The translations under genes were made by a program, and so were the position numbers. The notes beneath the pieces were generated by a model. The model made no database searches. It was not told the origin of the DNA and worked only from the letters and a program-made list of their open reading frames with translations. 64,000 nucleotides of DNA from contig NZ_WHNZ01000078.1 in assembly GCF_013141725.1 (NCBI RefSeq), forward strand, positions 156,479 to 220,478. The letters run 5' to 3'. This stretch comes from Paenibacillus planticolens (lineage in GTDB: Bacteria > Bacillota > Bacilli > Paenibacillales > NBRC-103111). Below, piece after piece: positions 57,708 through 64,000 of the stretch (position 1 is its first letter; every line of letters starts with the position of its first letter).

Positions 57708-58362
57708 ACGTATGAACGATATCGCTATGGCTAACATCCATGAGGTACTCGATAAAATGGAAAACCCGCTTAGTATGATTAAGCAATATATTAGAGAACT
57801 GGAAGAAAAGATCACCGAAGCGAAGCTTGCCTTATCCAATCAATTACTCGCAGAGCGGAAGTATGAAGTGATGATTACCGAGCTGAATCATCTTGTACAT
57901 ACGCGTATTCGACAAGCGAATATGGCGATTGACAGGAATGAGGAAGGAATTGCGCAGATGGCAGTGGAGGAGAAAGTGATCTGTGAGAGGAAGCTCGAGG
58001 CATGCCGAGAACAATATGAGACTGTGAAGCAGCAGACCTTGCTCTTAGAGGACCAGTTGAAAAAGTTGGTGGTGCTATATGGTGAACTACAAGACAAAAA
58101 GCTGCTCTACTTGTCCAGAGTAAACACAGCTCAAGCTATTCAAAACGCGAATAATACGATTTACTCGGTGAATGCCGAGAACATCCGGAAAAACTTCATT
58201 AGAATGGAGGAACAAATCTGGCACGTAGAAGCCAAGTCCGCAGCGGCACACAGGGTAAACCAAATGGTTGGCGCCACTACGATTAGCGCTCCGGATTTAG
58301 CCTTCAAAGAAGATGTTAGGCAGGAACTTGAGAGACTAAAGGAAGCTAGAAAAGTAATATAA
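57694..58362 (+). CDS. PspA/IM30 (LiaH-like) envelope-stress protein
   Basis: 222-residue, almost wholly coiled-coil protein of the PspA/IM30/LiaH family. N-terminal amphipathic helix GIFKRMNDIAMANIHEVLDKMENPLSMIKQYIRELEEKI is the membrane-binding start typical of PspA; long Lys/Glu-rich helices follow, with C-terminal VRQELERLKEARKVI. Such proteins assemble into rods or rings on the inner face of the membrane under envelope stress. ATG 57694 has AAGGAGG about 10 bases upstream; the longer frame lies in the preceding gene. A good terminator follows. Confidence 0.88.
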   Translation: MGIFKRMNDIAMANIHEVLDKMENPLSMIKQYIRELEEKITEAKLALSNQLLAERKYEVMITELNHLVHTRIRQANMAIDRNEEGIAQMAVEEKVICERKLEACREQYETVKQQTLLLEDQLKKLVVLYGELQDKKLLYLSRVNTAQAIQNANNTIYSVNAENIRKNFIRMEEQIWHVEAKSAAAHRVNQMVGATTISAPDLAFKEDVRQELERLKEARKVI

Positions 58363-58407
58363 CAAGCTGAACCGATGAAATCCAACCGATGAATAAGAAT
58401 AACGAAA

Positions 58408-58440
58408 ACATTGCCCAATAAAAAAGGGCAGTGTTTTTTT
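58408..58440 (+). terminator. Intrinsic terminator after pspA
   Basis: ACATTGCCC and GGGCAGTGT pair with one internal mismatch around an A-rich loop, followed by seven T. Confidence 0.85.
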
Positions 58441-58638
58441 AAGAAGAAAAGTACCTAAGACTGATGGCCGATGGCAATGATCATTCAAGGAATAAATTGG
58501 TTGCTGTTTGATCACACCGTACAGCGGCACACTAGCCGCGACAAACAGTAGGCGTCTTTCCCATCTGCGCTCTGCCTTTTTGTGGTATAATGGAAAGAGA
58601 AAAATCTCTGGCAATTGCAAGCCGTTGGAGTTGAAACG

Positions 58639-59365
58639 ATGACTGAACTGTTGAAGCCGTCTGTCGATTTTGTATTCAAAAAAATTTTTGGCAGCGAAGA
58701 AAATAAAGATGAAGTGTTGCTCAATTTCCTGAATGAAGCGTTGCGGGAAACGGAGCCGAAGCCATTTGTCAGTCTGACGATACTTAATTCGAATATCGAT
58801 AAAAATGCCTTGACCGATAAACAGTCTATTCTGGATATCCGAGCCAAAACCGAGGATGGCAAACAGGTGAATTTGGAGATCCAGGTGAGCAACAAGTACG
58901 ATATGGCAAAGCGCAGTTTGTATTACTCGGCCAAAATGTACGAGGAGCAATTAGAGGAAGGCCAGCAGTACACGACCTTACAAAAAGTCATTTCGATCAA
59001 TATCTTGACCTTCAGCTACATTCCAAATGATGTTCATTAACGGTACGAATCAGGATCGATGGGAGGAATTAGCGATGGAAACACCGGGTTTGAAAAAAGC
59101 GATGACGACATTGGAGTTTTTGAGCCAAGACAAAGAAGCGCGGATGCTGTATGAGATGCGGAAAAAAGCGCTGCTGGATGAGCAGTCTGCTTTAGACTAT
59201 GTAAAGTCCAGGGGCAAAGAGGAAGGCAGGCAGGAAGGCAAGGCGGAAAGAGATAAAGAAATTGTGGCTAGCATGTTGCAAGAAGGTTTGTCGGTTTCCG
59301 TGATTTTGAGAATAACCGGCTTGTCCGAGGCGGAGATTGAGGCGTTAAATAAACAGTTGCATTAG
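58639..59365 (+). pseudogene. Rpn-family nuclease/putative transposase, broken by internal deletion
   Basis: Remnant of an Rpn-type PD-(D/E)XK nuclease (transposase_31 relatives). Frame 1 (58639-59040) gives the N-terminal half: LLKPSVDFVFKKIFGSEENKDEVLLNFLNEAL and the catalytic ILDIRAKTEDGKQVNLEIQVS (Asp and ExQ). It stops after TFSYIPNDVH. Frame 3 (from 59027) takes up at MMFINGTNQDRWEEL and runs to 59365 with the Glu/Gly/Lys-rich tail usual for the family. The stretch that normally joins PND to the FING segment, tens of residues, is absent, so an out-of-frame deletion at about 59026 is the best explanation. Not expected to be functional. Confidence 0.75.
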
Positions 59366-59537
59366 CAGCATAAAATCCGCAACAAAAAAACCACATATCC
59401 ATACTGTTTTCCGAAGAGGATCAGAGCTGCCGCTCGGTCTTCTTTTTTTTGCACTCATTTGATCACGAACCATAAGCAAAGATCGAGGCTTTAACTTTTT
59501 TACGTAATGTCTAAGAAAATTTTTGCGCAAATATTTG

Positions 59538-59632
59538 TTGATTACTCATTTTGAATGTCATATAATAGAGCCCATAGAGCACATCAGTCATAAGAATCGG
59601 CATCCAAGATCCCTCTCAACGGGATTTTTTTA
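59538..59632 (+). promoter_or_regulatory. Promoter and terminator-like hairpin in the leader of the DUF4874 gene
   Basis: TTGATT (59538-59543), a 17-base spacer and TATAAT (59561-59566) form a strong promoter. About 40 bases into the transcript, ATCCC-TCTCAAC-GGGAT followed by seven T (59609-59631) looks like a short terminator, possibly an attenuator. The 170 bases up to base 59537 after the broken Rpn gene hold nothing I can name. Confidence 0.6.
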
Positions 59633-59743
59633 TTGGAGCATATTTTTTAAAGGAGGTGATGGAGAAGCAAGCAGATTTTGAGAAAGAGGTGGTGCCGGTC
59701 ATTACTATACTTGTACAGCTAGAGAGGAGATCAAAATTATAAA

Positions 59744-59757
59744 CGAAAGCGATTACA
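59744..59757 (+). promoter_or_regulatory. cre-like site before the DUF4874 gene
   Basis: CGAAAGCGATTACA differs from TGWAANCGNTNWCA only at the first base. It lies in the leader, 24 bases before the start codon, where CcpA could act as a roadblock. Confidence 0.55.
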
Positions 59758-59780
59758 AAATTTGAATGATGGGGTGAAAA

Positions 59781-62261
59781 ATGATGCTGAGAAGAAAAGT
59801 ATGGGCAATGCTTCTTATTGCTGTCGTACTGTTTGGTGCACTGCCGGTAACGCAGGCATTCGGGGCAACATTCCAGTATACCGGTGATTCTGCGACCGCC
59901 TTTGCCAATCCGGAAAGGGGCTTCCATAATCGTTACGAGATTATCAATGACCCTGCCGTCAACGATTACGCAAGTGCGGCAACAAGCATCGCAGGCTTTA
60001 ACCCGGATATGCTGGACCGGACGTTTGCGCGCGCCAAGCAAAACAGCAATACGCTCATCCATAGTTATATTCATTTGGATAAATACAAAAATCAGGACCT
60101 TCCCCAGGCTTTGCTCGACAATCTTAGCTCGGGCCTTGCCGCCATACGTCAGGCCGGGTTAAAAATCGTACTGCGGCCGGCATACGCCTGGTCCGAATCG
60201 CCGTCCGTCCCCGAAAGTCAAATTATACGCCACACCGAGCAGTTGGGCGCTATTTTTACAGCTAATGCCGATGTGATCAACCATCTCGAGGCCGGTTATC
60301 TTGGTCCTTGGGGCGAGTGGCATACTAGTTCTTTTACGGATCCTTTCAATCGAACACAGGCGGATACGCGCTATCGCATTATTAAGAGCATTCTGGGTAC
60401 GACGCCTGCATCGATACCGGTCGTCATTCGTTATCCGATCTTTATCAAGGAAGTTTTGGAACTGCCGACTCCATCCGGAAGCAGCCCACTCACACAAGAG
60501 GAGAGGGACCGTATCGGATTCCATAACGATTGTTTTCTGTCTGATAGTGCGGATATGGGCACTTACGACAATAATTCCTGGATGGGCTGGTTCTATGTAG
60601 AGCAAAAGAAACAGTGGATGTACGACCTTGCGACCTCACCCGGAGCTAACAAAATGGTAGGCGGAGAAACTTGCGATTCCTCCGGATCCAACGACTCGGC
60701 AGGCGTGAACGTGCAGGCCGAAATGGGCAAATTGCATTTCACCGAAATTAATGAGGACTATGCGCAAGTAAACACCAACATCTGGAAAAATGCGAATCTG
60801 CCGTCAGCGGGCAACGATCCAGCCGAGACGGCATTTACGAGAATCAAACGGAAGTTGGGCTACCGGCTTAGCCTTGTTGACGCCACTTTTCCAACGTCGG
60901 CCAACGCCGGCGCAAGCTTCGCGTTCTCGGCCAATTTAAACAACGCCGGGTACGCCGGTCCGATTAAACCGAGGCCGGTCTTCCTTGTTTTCGATAACGG
61001 AACGAACCGTTTTAATGTTCAATTGAACAACATTGATGTGCGGCTGTGGAAAAGCGGCTCTGTGAATGTATCCACGCAGACCGTTACCCTTCCTTCCAAC
61101 ATGCCTGGTGGAACTTACAAGCTTGCGCTGTGGCTGCCGGATAACGGAAGCAGCCTGCGATCTCGGCCGGAATACTCGATCCGTTTGGCGAATCAGAACA
61201 CCTGGGACGCTGCCACAGGGTATAACGTGTTGTCCAATTCGGTTGCCATAAACAGTGGTCCGCCGACCGCACCAGCTGCGCCGACGAACTTGGCGGCGAC
61301 GGCCGGCAATGCGCAAGCGTCGCTGAGTTGGACCGCTTCCTCTGGCGCGACCAGCTACAACGTACTGCGCTCGACAACGAGCGGTTCGGGGTACGCCCAA
61401 GTCGCCAGCGGCATAACGGCGACATCGTATACAAACACGGGCCTGACTAACGGTACGACGTACTACTATGTCGTGCAAGCGGTCAATTCCGTGGGCACGA
61501 GCGGCAATTCCAACCAGGCGAGCGCGACGCCGGCAGCACCGACTTTACCGGCAGCGCCGACGAACTTGACGGCGACGGCCGGCAACGCACAGGTGGCTTT
61601 GAGTTGGACAGCATCGACCGGCGCGACCAGCTATAATGTGCTGCGATCGACGACAAGCGGTTCGGGATACGCCCAAGTCGCCAGCGGAGTGACGGCGGTG
61701 TCGTTCACGAACACGGGGCTGACCAACGGTACGACCTATTACTATGTTGTCCAAGCGGTCAATTCGGCGGGCACGAGCGGCAACTCCAATCAGGCGAGTG
61801 CGATGCCGGAGGTATCCACCGTAACGATCGATTCGTTCGCGAGTGCAACGAACTTCAACAATAAAGTGAACGACTTGGGCCAAAGCATCAGTTGGGTTAT
61901 TGACAGCGCTTACTATGGTTCCGACAGTGGCGGCAATATTGTCCTTAACTCCAGCGGAGCGGGGCAATACTTCCAGGAAAACATCAACAGGAGTCTGGCC
62001 GGGAAAACGAATCTGGTGCTGCGGATGAGGGACTGGAATCCTTCCGACACATTAAAGCATTGGAACGTCGTGCTGAATGACGGAACGGATCATACCATCG
62101 GGCCGATCAGTAACTACGGAACGGCGGGAGGAAGCTACAGCGACATCACAATACCGCTCAGCGCTTTCGGGTCGTCGCTGGCCAACGCCAAATACATCAG
62201 ACTCGTGCACAGTGACAGCACGTATGCGGTACTGCTCATTGACGCAATCAGCGTGAATTAA
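59781..62261 (+). CDS. Secreted DUF4874/DUF4832-type protein with two FN3 domains and a C-terminal binding module
   Basis: 826-residue secreted protein. A signal peptide (MLLIAVVLFGALPVTQAFGA) ends near residue 30. Residues about 35-230 look like DUF4874 (FANPERGFHNRYEI; YLGPWGEWHTSSF) and about 240-480 like DUF4832 (DRIGFHNDCFL; MVGGETCD; LHFTEINEDY), a barrel-plus-sandwich design resembling glycoside hydrolases. Two almost identical FN3 domains (61272-61532 and 61548-61808) follow, then a beta-sandwich binding module (about 680-826). ATG 59784, three bases on, has better ribosome-site spacing. Activity unproven; action on an external polysaccharide is inferred. A paralogue starts 16 bases downstream. 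Confidence 0.78.
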   Translation: MMLRRKVWAMLLIAVVLFGALPVTQAFGATFQYTGDSATAFANPERGFHNRYEIINDPAVNDYASAATSIAGFNPDMLDRTFARAKQNSNTLIHSYIHLDKYKNQDLPQALLDNLSSGLAAIRQAGLKIVLRPAYAWSESPSVPESQIIRHTEQLGAIFTANADVINHLEAGYLGPWGEWHTSSFTDPFNRTQADTRYRIIKSILGTTPASIPVVIRYPIFIKEVLELPTPSGSSPLTQEERDRIGFHNDCFLSDSADMGTYDNNSWMGWFYVEQKKQWMYDLATSPGANKMVGGETCDSSGSNDSAGVNVQAEMGKLHFTEINEDYAQVNTNIWKNANLPSAGNDPAETAFTRIKRKLGYRLSLVDATFPTSANAGASFAFSANLNNAGYAGPIKPRPVFLVFDNGTNRFNVQLNNIDVRLWKSGSVNVSTQTVTLPSNMPGGTYKLALWLPDNGSSLRSRPEYSIRLANQNTWDAATGYNVLSNSVAINSGPPTAPAAPTNLAATAGNAQASLSWTASSGATSYNVLRSTTSGSGYAQVASGITATSYTNTGLTNGTTYYYVVQAVNSVGTSGNSNQASATPAAPTLPAAPTNLTATAGNAQVALSWTASTGATSYNVLRSTTSGSGYAQVASGVTAVSFTNTGLTNGTTYYYVVQAVNSAGTSGNSNQASAMPEVSTVTIDSFASATNFNNKVNDLGQSISWVIDSAYYGSDSGGNIVLNSSGAGQYFQENINRSLAGKTNLVLRMRDWNPSDTLKHWNVVLNDGTDHTIGPISNYGTAGGSYSDITIPLSAFGSSLANAKYIRLVHSDSTYAVLLIDAISVN
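61272..61808 (+). repeat. Tandem FN3-coding repeats
   Basis: Two copies of a roughly 260-base FN3-coding segment (61272-61532 and 61548-61808) are nearly identical at DNA level; both translate to AAPTNLxATAGNAQ at the start and NQASAxP at the end. A third copy begins at 63924 in the next gene and runs out of the window. The likeness at DNA level suggests recent duplication or gene conversion. Confidence 0.8.
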
Positions 62262-62276
62262 GAGGAGGTATTGTGG

Positions 62277-64000
62277 ATGAGGAGAATGGTAAAAAGCAAA
62301 TCCTACAAACAAATCGCAAAACGACAGCTTCTGTTTGTTCTGATATTCATTTTATTGACGAGCGTCATCCCTGCGGTTGTGAATGCGGCTCCCGCAGGAC
62401 CGCATTCCACGCCGGTCAGTCCGTCGGCGGACCCGGCTCTGCAAAGTCACGCTTTAACTTATGCGCCCGGTCCGCTCGACAATCCGCTGAAAGGTTTCCT
62501 TCCTTTCTTCTTTTCGAAAACCGACTACGCCACCGGCTATCCGCACAGCATGGAATGGTCTTATTTTGCCCTGAGCGAGATCATGACCAACCCGTCCAAT
62601 TGCGGTTCGTATAATTGGGCAATGATTGAGCAAGTGCTGGATGAGGTGGCTTCGCGCGGGAATCAGGCGGCCATCCGGCTCTACATGGAATATCCCGGCG
62701 GAACGGGCACTCATCCCGGAAACGGCATTCCTGCGTGCTTTAACGGAAATGTGACAATGCGTCAAAATACGTTCTGGGGGACGACAAGTCCGGATTATGA
62801 CAGCCCGTTTTTGCTGCAGGCGCTATCGAATTTTATTAAAGCCTTCGGTGCGAAATATGATGGGGATCCCAGAATTTCATATGTCCATATGGGATTGATT
62901 GGGCTATGGGGAGAGTGGCATACCTGGCCGTTCGACAGGGATACCTCCGACGGTTATCCGAACCTTTTTCCGACGGACGCATCGATAAATACCGTCATTG
63001 ACGCATATGACAATGCGTTCAACAAAACCAAACTTGTTATCAGATACCACAGTTTGGGCGGCGGGCATGCTGTACAGGCCAATATCGGTTTCGCCGACGA
63101 TTCATGGCCTTACAAAGAATTCAGGTCGGGATCGACCGAGCCGAAAAGCATGACGCTGCCGGTTTCTATGGGAGGGTGGTCCGACGCTTTCCTGCAGCTT
63201 GCTCTGGATGTAGGTGGGGAAAACAGATGGATCAACCAGTCGATCGGCGGGGAAGCACGGCCTGAGATTCAAGGATCGATGTTCTCGAATTGGCCGACTG
63301 GCGGCGGGCAAGTATCCAACTTGCTGGATAGCATCGAGCTGACCCACATCTCTTGGATGATCAATCAGCAAGGCATTACCAGCTACAATAGCGGCGATAC
63401 GAAAGTGGCCGAAGCGATACGCAAAATGGGCTACGAATTGTCCGTAAAAGAATCCTACTATAACAACGTAGGATCGGGAAGTCCGTTAAAAGTCGGGGTT
63501 CGCATCGAAAACAGAGGTGTGGCTCCGTTCCCGTATCCCTGGAAAGTGCTGATCGGATTGAAGGATTCCGGTGGAAACGTGGTACGGACGTGGGAGACGA
63601 ACTGGGATTTGTCAAAAGTCCAACCGCTGCAAATCCGCACTTTCCCGGATTGGAATACTTCAAGCAGCTATTTGAATTTCGGCAGCCCCTATTATTTTGA
63701 TTACAACGTCGGTAATCCTGGCGTGAACGGCAATTTCAATCTGGTTATGCGTGTAGTCAATCCGCTGGAAAGCGTCAGCGAAGCCGATGTAAGAGGCAGG
63801 GGCAGCATCGAATCGTGGCAACCATTCCTGCCGGCCAAGAAAGTTCGTTTTGCCAATGCGGAACAAAATACGGACGGTTGGATCAATTTGGGGCAAATCT
63901 CTATCGCCACCAATCCTACAGCGCCTGCGGCACCGACGAACCTGGCGGCGACAGCTGGCAACGCGCAAGTGTCGCTGAGCTGGACCGCCTCATCCGGTGC
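62277..64000 (+). CDS. Secreted DUF4832-like protein with FN3 domain, cut by the window end
   Basis: 574 residues are visible; the gene continues past base 64000. A basic start (KSKSYKQIAKR) and hydrophobic segment LLFVLIFILLTSVIPAVVNA form the signal peptide. Then come NPLKGFLPFF, SYNWAMIEQVLDEVASRGNQAAIRLYMEYPGG, VHMGLIGLWGEWHTWPFD and IGFADDSWPY, parallel to the upstream paralogue and to DUF4832/GH-like barrels; a beta-sandwich (LSVKESYYNNVGSGSPLKVGVRIENRG) and a new FN3 copy from 63924 follow. ATG 62277 has GGAGG 8 bases upstream, 15 bases after the previous stop, so the two form an operon. Reading frame is open throughout. Confidence 0.75.
   Translation, partial: MRRMVKSKSYKQIAKRQLLFVLIFILLTSVIPAVVNAAPAGPHSTPVSPSADPALQSHALTYAPGPLDNPLKGFLPFFFSKTDYATGYPHSMEWSYFALSEIMTNPSNCGSYNWAMIEQVLDEVASRGNQAAIRLYMEYPGGTGTHPGNGIPACFNGNVTMRQNTFWGTTSPDYDSPFLLQALSNFIKAFGAKYDGDPRISYVHMGLIGLWGEWHTWPFDRDTSDGYPNLFPTDASINTVIDAYDNAFNKTKLVIRYHSLGGGHAVQANIGFADDSWPYKEFRSGSTEPKSMTLPVSMGGWSDAFLQLALDVGGENRWINQSIGGEARPEIQGSMFSNWPTGGGQVSNLLDSIELTHISWMINQQGITSYNSGDTKVAEAIRKMGYELSVKESYYNNVGSGSPLKVGVRIENRGVAPFPYPWKVLIGLKDSGGNVVRTWETNWDLSKVQPLQIRTFPDWNTSSSYLNFGSPYYFDYNVGNPGVNGNFNLVMRVVNPLESVSEADVRGRGSIESWQPFLPAKKVRFANAEQNTDGWINLGQISIATNPTAPAAPTNLAATAGNAQVSLSWTASSG

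Noticed and set aside
58639..59365. Rpn gene as an insertion sequence
   Set aside because: No terminal inverted repeats or target duplications were seen at its edges.
59659..59742. 27-codon ORF behind AAAGGAGGTG in the DUF4874 leader
   Set aside because: The ATG is only about two bases from GGAGG, too close for initiation, and the peptide has no recognisable features.

Overview
The window reads as chromosomal DNA of a Paenibacillus-type member of the Bacillota. The grounds are strong AGGAGG-type ribosome sites with frequent GTG and TTG starts, CcpA cre boxes, YesM/YesN two-component pairs next to LplB/LplC-type sugar importers, many secreted glycan-active enzymes with FN3 and binding modules, a VanW protein, an M-box leader and a LytS/LytT-CstA unit. 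No rRNA, tRNA, CRISPR array, prophage or intact insertion sequence was seen. The genus is inference.

Layout. 1-4.1 kb: tail of a sugar-binding protein, a GH3 hexosaminidase and an MFS exporter. 4.3-9.9 kb: LytS/LytT, cstA and ybdD (probable pyruvate/peptide uptake) and a DeoR regulator. 10-13.9 kb: an SDR, then a Gfo/Idh/MocA plus aldo/keto reductase operon divergent from an AraC regulator. 13.9-19.3 kb: GT2 glycosyltransferase, an 813-residue HAD protein, VanW and a lactonase. 19.6-23.4 kb: MATE pump, MarR plus MFS operon and a small unknown protein. 23.7-26.9 kb: a LytTR protein without receiver, a GHKL sensor kinase without regulator, and an MBL-fold hydrolase. 27-36.2 kb: ROK regulator divergent from a catabolic operon (binding protein, GH29 alpha-L-fucosidase-like enzyme, two permeases, two sulfatases), which fits use of a sulfated fucose-containing glycan. 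36.6-45.5 kb: YesN/YesM, LplB/LplC importer with binding lipoprotein, PhyH-type dioxygenase, SDR and LacI regulator. 45.8-51 kb: ArsR plus MFS, M48 peptidase with zinc ribbon, an isochorismatase-like protein without its cysteine, and an unknown. 51-57.2 kb: PL7 lyase, an M-box-controlled ABC transporter, Rrf2, SemiSWEET and GNAT. 57.3-64 kb: PspA operon, a broken Rpn nuclease gene, and two large secreted DUF4874/DUF4832-like proteins, the second cut by the window end.

Two things stand out. (1) Seven intergenic elements of about 180-190 bp share one architecture: two direct units about 52 bp apart followed by two inverted units about 52 bp apart. They fall into three sequence families (GGGAACTAC-, TAACGGAC- and TTGTA/TACAAC-type), and all lie at gene 3' ends, never between divergent genes. 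(2) A fused-permease ABC transporter without a visible binding protein is preceded by a magnesium M-box riboswitch with its own terminator, then a proline-containing 49-codon leader ORF with a strong ribosome site, then competing hairpins and a second terminator directly before the permease. This looks like a two-stage riboswitch plus attenuator control of a possible new magnesium-linked transporter.

Regulation is unusually legible elsewhere: perfect cre boxes before cstA and the LytTR gene, near-perfect ones before the PL7 lyase and a DUF4874 gene, a palindrome overlapping the -35 of the PhyH gene (LacI type), a MarR palindrome, ROK operators and an AraC direct-repeat pair.
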